Shown here: in pieces, positions 23,628 to 34,515 of the stretch
Layout: each line of letters begins with the position of its first letter
Numbering within the stretch: the stretch's first letter is position 1
The notes under the pieces: generated by a model
What the model was told of the DNA's origin: nothing
What the model saw: only the letters and a program-made list of their open reading frames with translations
Databases searched by the model: none
Made by a program: the position numbers and the translations under genes
Assembly (NCBI RefSeq): GCF_000003605.2
Contig: NW_003128369.1
Span: forward strand, 366,703-427,085
Reading direction: 5' to 3'
Length of the DNA stretch: 60,383 nucleotides
From: Saccoglossus kowalevskii
Taxonomy: Eukaryota > Hemichordata > Enteropneusta > Harrimaniidae

Positions 23628-24120
23628 TGTCGCATACGACTTATTTACCACTTCCGTGTCACTGAGAATGTTCTAGAACCGTACTGTGTCTGGGTGGAAT
23701 ATTCTATATTTTTTTAGAAAATGGTTGAATAGGTAATAGAACACTGTAGGAGGCAAGAAGGTAATGGAACATTCTAGAAATTTGAAATATGTATGCTGAT
23801 GTAATGGTCTATTTATAGACAGTGTGGGTATATATAGGGGAGTTGTTCAGCACTGAGATCAGATTGGATCGGAGATCTCGTTGAATTGTATTGGAGTTTA
23901 AGTATCTAGTTATTGGAGTAGTGGAGTTTTACCGCGTTATTGTACTTGATGTTTGCAGAGTATAATAATACCAGTACCAGTTGAAACCTCATCTGTTGGC
24001 TCAGTGTTCGTATGTTATCATCGCCGCCAGGGAAGTCTTTCTGTTACTGTTGCCATTTTGGTATTTGAACCATCACACCTGTACTATACCAATTACGGTA
24101 ATATTACGTTGCGTGTGACA
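23628..24120 (+). repeat. 3' LTR
   Basis: 493 bp, nearly identical to the 5' LTR apart from short indels; followed by TAATG (24121-24125). Confidence 0.93.
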
Positions 24121-24125
24121 TAATG

Positions 24126-24871
24126 ACTGTCTAATCTATGGCCAAAGTAAGTCTCATTTTCCTAATCAGTGTATATATATATATATTTTTTTAAATATTT
24201 TGTGCTCTTCTATTGTATCTACACTGTATATAGATACCTGGTCTGTACATGTTGTTTTATGAATAAATGTTTGTGTTGCTAACAACTTGTGTCTTAAATT
24301 CTAAATGAGGAAATGAACACACATAAGTTTAACAGTATTACATTTTTAATGGAAACCGGCATACGAGGCGACCATAAAGGTGCTTGTAAGTCTAGATATG
24401 CTCATTAGATCTTTTGGAGTCGCCTCTCTTTTTGACTCTGCATGAACGTGGGTAATCATTATAAATTTGGAATACGATCAATGTTTATGATTCCAAATCT
24501 GCAACAACAATTTTTGATCCCCTAAAAGCCAAACACACTGGATCTTGTCAGGTGCTAACTGTACACTGACGATTGGTTTGACGGTTTCAGACAGGTTGGT
24601 ACACTGAAATGTAGATGAAAATAAGTGATTTTGTCCTTGAAAAATATAAGAGCAGAAGTCACCGCCTCCCATTGAAATAAAAAACCTGACGGCAAGTACA
24701 AATGACCAAGCAAAAATCCCACAAATTTGTTGTAATAAATAAATGTACAAATATCAGCACCATTTCAGAAAATCACTGACTTGTAAATAAATACCCCCCT
24801 GATTCACATGTACAGACAAATTTTATGTAAAATTTTTGCGTGACTCCATCTCAAAAGCACAAAACTAATGC
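24126..24871. other. Space between the two convergent genes of the P-like element
   Basis: Contains the probable 3' UTR of the accessory gene (AATAAA at about 24262) and, on the minus strand, the 3' flank of the transposase gene. A 90-codon minus-strand frame (24478-24750) has no recognised similarity. Confidence 0.45.
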
Positions 24872-27730
24872 TTATTTTGCATACCGCCGCCGTTTTGGGA
24901 GTAGGATGCAGTCTATGTCAGCATTGGCCACTGGTCCTTGGAAATTACTGCCATGAACGCGTAGTTGGTTTGAACTTTTCATCCTCAACACATTGGCAGT
25001 CTGCCCAAACTGAAGTACAGATGGAGCCTCATCCCCCCCCCCCTTTCATATGACGCTGGTTGCCGAAGTAGGATTCCAGTGGGTCCTGGTTAAAATGCTC
25101 AGACAACACAAACTTCACACCAGGTTGTGACAATAGATACTTCGTAACATCAACAAATGAATTCACTGTAAAAGAAAACAAGAAAGTGTACAAAATAAAT
25201 ACGGCATCAGAAGCAATTCTTTTTCATGCTAAATATATACACAGTAAATGTCATCCAATTTACGAAGTTTGTTTGTATCCTATTTTGGTTTAAGAGATTT
25301 ACTACAGAGATTTTTCGGCAAATGTATTTTGTAAATGTGGGTGTGGAAATCTGATTTCCAAAATTTCAAAAACAGTTTTGTTTATTCAGGCAAGAAATTC
25401 AGACTTAACCCTTTGAGTGACATAATTTTACCAGCCTCTATTTTGGTGTATCAACTTAATATTTGATAATTTTGGACTAAATGGACATAATTTCCTGTTA
25501 CTTGATCACAATTTGAAAAATTGGATGTGGATTTTATTTGTGACATTTTTTTTTTTATTTTAAAAATTTGAGAGAAAAAAAAGCATCAATTTTGAAAAAT
25601 AATTTGACCAGAAACATTTTTTTGGCCTAACAGCTTTCATGACAAAGTCATTGTTTCACAAATATAACTAGCATAAAATTATATAAAAAAAACTTACCAG
25701 TCATGAAAAGGCCATCAACAATCTGCTTACTTAGTTGCATTTTATTCTTCTCATTCTTTGAGTAATCCTCTCTGGCATTCACAAGATCAGACCAATCAGA
25801 CAGGTACCTCAGGAAATTTTCCTGCAGCCACTATAGAAAATATAAAGTAAATTTATTGAAGAGATGATCTTATGCAGAAACTGACACGGCAGAATTTTTT
25901 CTTAAGTTTTGAACAATATTTTTGGGGGCAAATCGTACAAATATACACACTTTAAATCTTTGGTCATCAACTGTCCTGTATCGATGTAGGTCATCTTTTC
26001 TCTTCTTGTATCCCTCCACCATTGATCGAACATTCAGGCAGTCAAAAAATTGTCTAAATACTTGACAAATTTGACTGTTGGAGCAAGTCGGACACAATTA
26101 CCAACAAACGTGGAGATAGCGTTGGCTACGGTGGTGCATACATACATACATACAGATTAAACGTGGTTCAGTTCAATTGAATACATGCTATCCAGTTAAG
26201 TATCATCACACACACATTACAGCAAACCCCACCCCCCTCAACAAAGTAAACCAGTGTAATTTAAAAAACATCAATACTAACAGGCAACATTTCTGGCAGT
26301 GCTGGTAAATCCAGATTTCATTGTGCTGCCAGTTTATATCCTAGAGAGGACACCGGACATCAATAAAGAAACATATCTTGTAATTATACCTGGGCTGCAT
26401 ATTTCACCTTCATTCTTGAGAATGATGTTAAATGTACATGTTCATATTTCAGCTTGTGGCATAGAAACGATCCTCTGTCCAAGTCTGCTTTGTACAAGTC
26501 TTCCACACTATATAGTCACCATTTTAAATTGACAAATATTTTGAATAATTATCCAATAAAACATTACGAATTATGCAGATGAGTGAATAATAAAATATAT
26601 TAAATACATTTTGTGATTTAAAGATAGAGACTTACCCATAATAGCCTTTTTTTGTTGTGTGATCCAGAGTTGGCTCAGAAATTCCTCGTTGTCTTAATTT
26701 TAGGTGTGGCACATCTGACATGAAGTACATCAATCTATCTTCTTCTTCTTCTTCTGCATATGGATTTAAGGTTTTGTACGTCACTTCATCGTCTGGTACT
26801 CCATACAGTTTATAAAATCGTCTATTGGGAGAAGCACCATCTGATGTAGAAACTAGCACCTTAAAACCATAAAGTTCAAGGATCTCAATTGCTTCATGCA
26901 CCAGTGGGTATAGGTAGTCGGAGGTAATCGACGTTGTGGCAAAATGAGCCAGAGGGTAATTCAGCCAAATACATATGCCACGTACCATAAATACCAACAT
27001 GTATTTAGCTATAGTAGGCTTTGTAGACTCATCCTGGAGATTCTTTTCAAATTTCCTTAGAGAATTATTGAAATTTCCAATATCAACAAAGCCAACTAGT
27101 TCACCATTGGTTTTGTCATATACTAGGTGATCTTTGATTTTCACCTCATCGTGTAGAAGTACCACATACTTCTGATGGTTTTCAAGTTCGGTGAAACCAC
27201 ATTCTTGATAAAGTTGCTTCATCACATCGGCAGTAAACCCATTACCAGATTTTGTCCAGTGGGTGTAATCTGCAAGAGTTCTTTCACTTGGCAAGTGTAA
27301 CACACCAGACTCTTTCATGGTCCTGTATACTGCTGATGACCTTAATGTAATGTTAAGACACCATTTGATGAACATCGAGTGGTATCGCATTCCACGTTTA
27401 TTGGAGCAGTTCAGTGCCTTCATCTGCTGGTCCCAGAACAGTCGTTGAAATGTTCCTTCAGGATATTCTTTCTTGACTGCAGACTCGCTGTCATTTGCTA
27501 AAGTCTTGATACTGTCAGACATTTCATGATTTAAAATAATCCCATTTTCACTAATGCTGGTCTTCAGCAAACTCTTGAAGAATTGAAGAAACAGCGTCAC
27601 ACTGCTCATGAGTGAAGTCGGAAACCTCAGGTGTTAAAGACTGAGAACAACTGTTTCTTCCCTTAGACGCTTCTTTCTTTTTTCTGTGATAATTCTTCGG
27701 ACGATATTCAAAACCGTACTTATATGGCAT
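24872..27730 (-). CDS. P-element/THAP9-like transposase, five exons, three probable frameshifts
   Basis: Exon 1 (27730-26636) starts MPYKYGFEYRPKNYH, shifts frame by one base near 27555, then has LFWDQQMKALNCSNKRGMRY, LPSERTLADYTHW, VVLLHDEVKIKDHLVYD, VSTSDGASPNRRFY and YFMSDVPHL; the Asp residues in HDEVKIK and TSDGA fit catalytic positions of the P-type RNase H fold. Donor TATGG|GTAAGT. Exon 2 (26507-26390): LKYEHVHLTSFSRMKVKYAAQ. Exon 3 (about 26139-25951): VANAISTFVGN then, after a one-T loss in a T run, FFDCLNVRSMVEGYKKRKDD. Exon 4 (25830-25698): WLQENFLRYLSDWSDLVNA. Exon 5 (25165-24872): VNSFVDVTKYLL, SEHFNQDPLESYFGNQRHM, then a G run (25033-25043) of 11 where 10 would keep the frame open to RRRYAK and TAA. 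No THAP zinc finger is seen upstream. Splice phases agree except at exon 3, whose acceptor is disrupted by a TATG microsatellite. Marked as CDS because only homopolymer-type errors and that acceptor break it. Confidence 0.85.
26133..26156. repeat. (TACA)n microsatellite at exon 3 of the transposase
   Basis: CATACATACATACATACAG lies where the acceptor of transposase exon 3 is expected, so it may have destroyed splicing of this copy. Confidence 0.6.
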
Positions 27731-28994
27731 GTTGATTTTTTGTAAAATTACAACAACAAAAAAGAGAAATAGTAAACTTAAATTAAAAAAGAGCAATTGT
27801 TGATAAATTAAAAATAATAAAATATTCGAAAAAAAAAGTTCTTTGATATTAACAAAATATTGCATACTTACATTTTAAGTTTAAAACATACTCCAGATGT
27901 CACACTGACAGTAATATATTCCAAGGAAGCAATCTGAAATGAAGGACAATTACAGAAACATTATTAAAATTAGTTTGTACATAATGTAATTCAGCATTTA
28001 CGTATTTATGAGCAGAGGCTGTGACATTTAATAGTTGTTGCACCAGTACATAAACAGCCGGTATAAAAAGAACAGGGCAGCAAAGCTCATGGCCCAATTA
28101 CTAATAGCCCCATAAAAAAAATTCCTGACAATATATACGCAGAACCAGGGAGATTGAGTGGCGTTTTTTTACTGAAAATTATCAAACAGTTGTAATAAAT
28201 GGACTCATACAAAAAAACGTTTTTAATTGATGTCGACCTCATGCATGTGGATAAAATGGATGGACAACGCAACGTCTCAAATCATGTGAAATAGTAAATA
28301 AACATGGCGATGGCGGAAGGCAGCATACGGTCGCTAATTTAAGTCATTCTTTCAAAAGGTTACAGATTATTCACCAAAATACCACCTATTAATGCGACCG
28401 CAAACACCTAATAAATATTTTTTGATCAATTTTATAGGCGTCGCGTCTGTGATTGTGGAAAAAATGGGTGGACAGACATGTATGTCGTATCGACGGTCAA
28501 AATGGCGATCGAAATAAAACACCACCGTATACATTGAGACACCAGGGAGAATGACGGTCGTTTTTTCAGAAAATTGCCAAACATTTGTAATAATGCCGCA
28601 TGTCAATGCGAGCACGGGGACATACAGAAATCATGGTTGGACAACGCAACGCCTTCAATCGAATATAGGGTCAATCAGTGAACATGCCTGGGGTGACATA
28701 ACATTGATTATGTCATCGTCACAAAATATTGATTCCAAGGCGTAACTAGATGTACAAACACTACCAAATACGTATCTTATATGAATAAATACCCAAAGGA
28801 AAAATGCGTTATTGACAAAAACTTCGGAGCTTGCGAAAATGCGTTCGACAGGATGTAGTGCTGAGACTAGACTGATAAGGAGACACGACGTACACGCAGC
28901 TGATGACGTCATCCGGATGTCGAGCACACAAGATAATTAGTATGCAAAACAACAGCGCACACTTGATTAATAAACATCCTTTGTTGTCTCGTGT
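27731..28994. other. Right arm of the P-like element, with subterminal repeats
   Basis: Non-coding, upstream of the transposase gene, so it should hold its promoter. Related blocks occur at about 28144-28290, 28380-28480 and 28540-28660: CCAGGGAGATTGAGTGGCG / CCAGGGAGAATGACGGTCG, then CAAACAGTTGTAATAA / CAAACATTTGTAATAA, then GGACAACGCAACG in the outer two; the middle block shares ATGGGTGGACA with ATGGATGGACA. Subterminal repeats in P-type elements often serve as transposase-binding sites; that role is inferred here. Confidence 0.6.
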
Positions 28995-29024
28995 TGTTTC
29001 CTATCCCTTTGTTGAGGGTCTATG
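28995..29024 (-). repeat. Right terminal inverted repeat of the P-like element
   Basis: Reverse complement of 20134-20163, 30 of 30 positions. Followed by CTTTGACC. Confidence 0.92.
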
Positions 29025-29032
29025 CTTTGACC
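29025..29032. repeat. Target-site duplication, right copy
   Basis: CTTTGACC; matches 20127-20134 (the last C is shared with the first base of the left inverted repeat). Confidence 0.8.
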
Positions 29033-29773
29033 AATATCATTCAAACTTGGCATACAGAAAATGTATGATGACCTACTTATGCACGCCTATTTTCATTATG
29101 ATTGCTAAATTCTGATATTCAAACGTGTCCGGAATTGTTTCACGGAGCTGAACAAGGTGATTTCCATCAAACTTTGTATGGTGATCATGCATATTGGGTT
29201 ATAGGTGCGTGTCATTTTTTTTCGAGATTCGGCCCAAGATGGCTGACTGACGACCATTTAGTTTTTTTCCGTTTTTGTACTGATTCCTCTATAAGATATG
29301 GCCTGATTCAGTTCAAAGTTTATACATAGGTACTATACTTCAAGATAACAGGACACCATATTTTGTTTTGAGATTTGATTAAATTTGTCAAAATGGTGGT
29401 CATTTTGTCAAAAAAACGTTCATTCTGTAACATGTCAGGAACTGTTTCATGGAGATGAACAGGGCGATATCAATCAAACTTTCTATGGAGATCATGCAGA
29501 TTAGATTATGGTGCAAGCCATATTTCTTTTGGAGATACTTGAACAACAATACCCGACTGGCTGCGTTTTCCCTTCATGTTATTTCCTCTGTAAGATATAG
29601 TCCAGTTCAGTTATCTGTAACAATTGTAATTTGATGGCATATTGCCAAATAATTCATTCATTTTAGCGATCAATAGAATTTGTCAAATGCATCTTGAATA
29701 ATGTGTTGCACTATATAATGCATATTAAAAAAAGTATAATGCATGATTCTTTAATAATTTCATTGTGTTTTAG
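29033..29773. other. Remainder of the HECT-gene intron; dispersed repeat
   Basis: Two related segments (29126-29200 and 29425-29505: GTTTCACGGAGCTGAACAAG versus GTTTCATGGAGATGAACAGG, then ATCAAACTTTxTATGGxGAT) show an imperfect duplication of about 300 bp spacing inside the target repeat. No coding signal. Confidence 0.5.
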
Positions 29774-30325
29774 AACTGTAAAGACCTACCTCTGTTGTTA
29801 TACTTATTTCGACTATCATCAAGTCGTTTGACTATTAGAAGTTTAAAGCACCTATTAGAACCAATGTTCAGTGACCTTGCGTCTGATAGTAAAAGATTTG
29901 AGTCAGATGTCAGTATTTATGAAATATCTCCGGGTGGTATCAGGTGAGTTCTGAGTTGTAATAATGAAACGTTTATAAATGCCTATAAATGATAACCGAC
30001 ACTCCAAAATCCCTCCTCCCAGAAATTTAGTATATACTAAAATATCAAATACAATATATTTTTAACTTGTTCTTAAGTACTACATTTACAAATATGTTGT
30101 ATGTTTGTTTTCATTATTCTACAATTCAAATTTTCAGGTAACAACAGAGGCAAAATTAGTCTTGGTGATATATTGAAGTTTGTCACTGGGACGGACAGGA
30201 CATCGTTCCTATCCACAGCTAATACGTGTATCAAAAGATTGATGTTGCCAAGGCCAACTATTGAAACTGAAATGTTAACAATCAAACAAATGCACAACTT
30301 ATATGACTTAGCATTTGCAAACTAG
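29774..30325 (+). pseudogene. HECT-like domain gene, 3' exons
   Basis: Exon 29774-about 29933 follows a TTTTAG acceptor and reads NCKDLPLLLYLFRLSSSRLT, IRSLKHLLEPMF, in phase 0 with the exon that ended at 20006. It ends either at CCG G|GTGG or at the better-looking CAG|GTGAGT (29943); only the first keeps the frame into the last exon. The last exon (30138-30325) reads GKISLGDILKFVTGTDR, then STANTCIKRLMLPRP, LYDLAFAN and TAG. The T-x-N-T-C box carries the catalytic cysteine of HECT ligases and is intact. Compared with the family, a segment between VTGTDR and STANTC is missing. The exon order across the 8.9-kb insertion shows that transposition happened inside an intron. Confidence 0.75.
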
Positions 30326-30389
30326 TTTTTTGGTATTATGTAAATTGCTTGAGTATTGCTCTTAGAGTTTACCACCCATTGATTACATT

Positions 30390-30585
30390 CATAAACTAAA
30401 AATGTAATCCACTTGTGATATCTTGATTAGTTGATATCTAAATTAGTCATGAAATCTGTAGTGGCTCGTTATATCTAGGTCAGTAGTGATAACTGTAAAT
30501 GTAAGTCACTTCAATACGTGATATCTAAATTAATAAACCGGTAGTGATATGTTTAGGTCAGATTTGATATCTGAAGATTCATGCA
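30390..30585. repeat. Scattered GATATCT/GTGATATC words
   Basis: GTGATATCT, TTGATATCTAA, GTGATAACTG, GTGATATCTAA, GTGATATGTT and TTGATATCTG recur at irregular 15-70-base spacing. Probably a decayed tandem repeat. Confidence 0.4.
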
Positions 30586-30764
30586 TGTCATAAGTCACAT
30601 TCATAATTAAGTTTTGACAGTTTGCTGATTTTTAGAAATCGTAAAATGGAAGTACTGGTCAAACATACGATAAGCAGTTTGGGAAAAGTTCGGGAAAGTA
30701 TGCCCTCTTGCGGTGAATCAGCGGTTAGACAACAACGTAAAGGCGAATTGACATCGTATACTTG

Positions 30765-31008
30765 TACCATCACATCTTATAATGACGTACTCATATCGTA
30801 TAAAGGTAGTATATTCACATCATTCAAAGATATGTATTCATCGTATAAAGCTATGTTCACATTGTATAGTGGCGTATTCACATCATATAAAGGTATATTC
30901 ACATCGTATAAAGGTATATTCGCATCGTATAAAGGTATATTCCCATCGTATAAAGCCATGTCCACAACTTATAAAGCTATGATCACATCGTATAAAGGTA
31001 AAAGCACT
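30765..31008. repeat. 21-bp minisatellite, about 11-12 copies
   Basis: Units of the type TTCACATCGTATAAAGGTATA (21 bp) are repeated head to tail, near-identical in the centre (30885-30955) and diverging outward. Because 21 is a multiple of three, both strands stay open, giving seven-residue repeats (FTSYKGI on plus, YDVNIPL on minus). I see no start context, splice site or homolog, so I treat it as a minisatellite rather than a gene. Confidence 0.85.
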
Positions 31009-32020
31009 TAATATAATATTATATGCACATCGTATATAGATGTATGTACAGTATATGATAAATTAAGCGGTCCACATAATATACTACATGATATTAAGAC
31101 AGGCAGGCAGTCTGTGCTTGTCTGGTCAATACTTGATCGACCAATGATCTTTACCGGTAATGTGTGCTGAAGATTGTTTATTTGAGATCCCAGTGTACAT
31201 AGTTCTGTTATTTTATTGTTTCTATTTCGCCATTTCTCCGACCATAATTAACCTTCAAAACACGTTGATGCTGCTTGCAGTGATGTTTTATATTTGTTAA
31301 CCAATTTACCATTGTAATGCTATTTATATTTCAGAGGCTGGTTGTGGTAAGAGAAAAAAAAGTGGTGAAGCCAGAAAAACGAAAAAGTGCTCAACTGAAG
31401 GTTTGTTTGTTTCACCCAGATGCGAAATACTCTGAAAACAATATATTTTGTGACTCAAATGAAATAACTCAGCAAACCATCTATTTTTACCATATGAACA
31501 GAATCTGCAATTTATGCATTTTCAACACATTCCTACGAATTTTATGCATGGTCACAAATTTACAAGAAGCAATCACAATTTCATATTGTCATACGAAAAT
31601 ACTAGAAAGATTGGCATAGTCAAAGGCTGGAAAAAATGCTATTGATCGTCAATCCCTGGCCATATCAAGCGGAAGAAGGCTATAAAAAAAAGCAGAAGCT
31701 TCGAATTGTGAAGGAAGGGATTGGAAGAAAGTGGCACGTGAAAACCAGGAGAGTAGCATCTGATTGTGAGGCAAACATAAAACTGCACTGTTTAATTACT
31801 TATGTGTTCAGCTAGGTACTGTCAGGTTTAAAATGCTGCATTGTAGAACTGCTGATGGGTGTAGTATTTGGCTAGGTACATTTGGCTGTGTTTAGCAGCT
31901 ATTTAGCCACGTTCTTTGTAGTATATGTATCTAATATCTCGTTAATGTGCTTTCATATTAAATAAAAAGAAATGAACTGTTAATTTGAGTTTTTTCTTAT
32001 TTACTATATTCATTAAAAGA
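31009..32020. other. Unassigned; one 100-codon frame
   Basis: The frame 31317-31619 begins after a run compatible with an acceptor (ATTTCAG at 31328-31334) and has a lysine-rich start (REKKVVKPEKRKSAQLK). Further on, 31650-31750, a lysine/serine-rich stretch follows. It could be an exon of the upstream gene or chance. Confidence 0.3.
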
Positions 32021-32183
32021 TTATAGCGGGAGGATCGTCACATGCGCACGCGCGGGAATTGAGTTCAAAGCGACGATAACACTTCACGCTAAAAAGCAAA
32101 GGTTCATGGGTAGACGCTTGTTTGTAAACACTGACACGCTATGGCCATCTGACGCATGCGCAGGTGACGATTTCCCACTTTAT
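32021..32183. mobile_element. MITE copy 1
   Basis: A 132-bp core (32037-32168) begins GTCACATGCGCACGCG and ends CGCATGCGCAGGTGAC, an inverted repeat. Weaker outer arms (TTATAGCGGGAGGATC and, inverted, ATAAAGTGGGAAATC) extend it to about 163 bp. The same core occurs at 39310-39442 and, inverted, at 42085-42216. No ORF. Confidence 0.85.
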
Positions 32184-33071
32184 GGTTTGATATAAACTTC
32201 AGGAAACAAGCTGAACAGAATTTTCTCGAAATTGTGATTAAAGTTGAAAATAACACATAATATTGTTTTGAAAATTCAGCCAATAGTAAATATAATAGTT
32301 ATACATGAGCCAAAATGGTATACAATTAAAATCACAAACAACTGGTAACTTTGCATATAATAAATTGGCTCTGATACTTATGATTCAAAATACTACCTAC
32401 AAATATTACTTGATCACCATCTGTCAATTTAACTGTTGTTCTATGTTAATTACTTCATAAATCCTCTCTATTGTATTGGTGGCCCAGAATTTAGCATAAT
32501 ATTATGGCACCGCAATCCACTTTATTTCATACATTGGCTTGCAGTTTAATGTATACAGCATTCCCACTGCATTTTTTAACTGAGGGTATATGTACCCTCT
32601 ATACAGAAGGTAAAGCACACACTTTGGGGCTACACCCTCTACATAAAAAATTGGAAGTATTTCTAGGGGGCCTGTATTATTCATCTGCACTGGGAGGAGT
32701 GGTTGTTGTAGCACGAAACAAAGATTATACACAATATTTCACAGAATTTATTTTGCAATTCTCATTTTTAGACAAGTTTACACACGGTCTTCATGAAATT
32801 ATATAGCTGCTAATCTGACAATCTTATCCTGATTGTATCCTGTTTGCTTGGATGCATACTCAATTATCATTCTATGTTCAACAATGTCAGTAGTTCTTCT
32901 ACTCGTGGCAGCATTATGATGCATATTCTGTAACAAAAACCACGCTCACAGGGAACAGATGTGAGAGGACAAGTAACAAGGATACTGGAAGGGATTTGAA
33001 AAATTATCGTATACATTTACAATCAGTAAACAGAAGTATGGTTAACTCAAATCTCTGTCTACATTTACTAA
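32184..33071. other. Non-coding
   Basis: Overlapping frames on both strands (32502-32806) are open but contain no recognisable domain. A short YLYRGYIYP/HFLTEGICTLYTEG-type repeat reflects a local CTCTA-TACA-like duplication (about 32590-32650). Confidence 0.3.
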
Positions 33072-33179
33072 ATGTTTAAACTGCAGAAATACATCTCTGC
33101 TTCTCTGAGCATTGATGGACATTTCGTCATCCCCTCCATATTTTACAAACTATCATTTCCATGGTTTCTAATGCCTACT

Positions 33180-34515
33180 TCATGCATGGTTCAGGCTATC
33201 TTATACCAAGGACGTGTTCTGATTATAAATCAGCTTGTAGCGACTAAACCCTACCATCTACTGTTATTAGAGACTTGGATAAAACTGTTTCTTGACTTCT
33301 TTCGGCAAGGCTGCCACACAATTCAATCTGAAGAAAAGAGGTAAAAATCTGATTCATCTAACATCTAGGATCAAGGACATGATATTGCAGTTAATCCAAC
33401 GCTACTTGTATGCATACTATGACCATCTATCATTCTCTTTTATTGATTATTTCTTCAAAAAAGTTGTCTGTCTTACGATAAACAACTCCTACCAATATTG
33501 ACTGTACGTCTTTATGCATTCCTTCATTTTATACTGGAATCTTAAAAATTAGGAAAGATGGTTTTTATAATCCACAACTTATTTTTATTAAACCACTTTT
33601 TAATAATCCTGTGTTTTTACAATCAAACAAATATAAACCGTTTTTATTTGAAGATTATGTAAAATCAGGCATCACCACAATAGGTGATCTTATCGACCAC
33701 ACAAACAAGACTTGGTATACTAGTAACCAGCTACATGTGATTCTTAATAATCTGTTGCAGAGGCTCACTTTTTCTCTCTAAAAGCACTGCTTGATGTCAT
33801 ACCTAACAAGTGGAAACAAGTTATAAATACTTACCTAACAAATAAAAAAAAAAGACTTCCCATGTCTCCTCAGGTATAGCTTTGAGCTGCACGAGTCTGA
33901 AACCCTGAACCAGCCGCTTTATAAATTTGATAAGGGCGCCCTCTATAAGTACATAGTTTAACTACAATACATTATGCAATTTCCAGATCGACTTAATACA
34001 GTTTTGCGGGATATAATGGGCCTCGATGGTGATATAAAGCCTAATTTCAAAGCTTGCTATGCTGTGCCGTCTATTAAAGGGAAGGAGACCTACAGTGGAG
34101 AATAAAGTATGGGGCTTATACAACTGGCAACTATTTATTCAATGCTAACTACAGTGACAACCGCTCATGTCCATTATGTGATGAACACGATTCACTTCAA
34201 CATCCACTGATGATCTTCAGACAATGCTTATCAACAATATTATGGATGGAATTTGACTACTTTAAGCAAGATGCAACATTAAAGAATTCACTGCCATATG
34301 GTCACTCAACAACGTTTTATGTGAATGTTTGTGTGATGATCTACAAATAAATGTTTAATTGCATTACATTTGATTTTTGCAGCTCCAATCATCATTTAGA
34401 CAATTGTGTATTAGTGTGAACATTTTTCAGCATATGCCAAATAAATGATGTTATGGATTTAATTGTAAAATTTTTAACAATCGTGCATATAGAATGTAAT
34501 TTGAGTAAATAAAGG
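33180..34515 (+). mobile_element. Tx1/L1-like LINE, 3' end of ORF2 and tail
   Basis: Reading in several frames: GRVLIINQLVATKPYHL and FLDFFRQGCHTIQS (33210-33330), KPLFNNPVFLQSN, KPFLFEDYVKSGITTIGDLI (33590-33700), DVIPNKWKQVI (33795-33830), LQWRIKYGAYTTGNYLFNA and CPLCDEHDSLQHPL (34090-34210). This order (KGK-like block, FxDW/DY-GI-TIxDL block, PxxWK, R-I-x-TxxYL, CPLC-x-H) is the C-terminal region of L1/Tx1-type ORF2 proteins. Many stops; inactive. It ends near an AATAAA at about 34508 and an A-rich stretch, so the true 3' end is preserved. Confidence 0.75.

Larger units (their letters stand above)
22712..24120 (+). mobile_element. Gypsy-type LTR retrotransposon, internal region mostly missing
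   Basis: Two LTRs (22712-23217 and 23628-24120) start TGTCGCATAC and end GCGTGTGACA, flanked by the 5-bp duplication TAATG. A primer-binding site for tRNA-Pro follows the 5' LTR and a polypurine tract precedes the 3' LTR. The only coding remnant is the end of the integrase. An assembly gap of 50 N stands where gag-pol should be, so the true length is unknown; 50 N is probably a placeholder. The insertion is younger than the P-like element it interrupts. Confidence 0.93.
20134..29024. mobile_element. P-like DNA transposon, 8.9 kb, two convergent genes
   Basis: Boundaries are set by a 30-nt perfect inverted repeat beginning CATAGACCCTCAACAAAGGG at 20134-20163 and, inverted, at 28995-29024, flanked by a 7-8-bp duplication. 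P elements also begin with CA and make 8-bp duplications. Inside, a plus-strand C2H2-finger gene (20363-22624) converges on a minus-strand P/THAP9-type transposase gene (27730-24872). A Gypsy retrotransposon (22712-24120 plus a 5-bp duplication) is nested between their 3' ends; without it and its duplicate the element is about 7.5 kb. Most P elements encode a single transposase, so the second gene is unusual. Coding defects are mostly single-base, so the copy is not ancient, but as assembled it cannot make either protein intact. Confidence 0.85.

Noticed and set aside
30765-31008. CRISPR-like array
   Set aside because: No spacers: units are contiguous 21-bp repeats, and the DNA is eukaryotic.
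30622-31011. 129-codon frame with FTSYKGI repeats as a repeat protein
   Set aside because: Open because the minisatellite unit is 21 bp; the minus strand is open too.
32502-32806. Frames of 76 and 100 codons on opposite strands
   Set aside because: Mutual shadows over a short local repeat; no domain.
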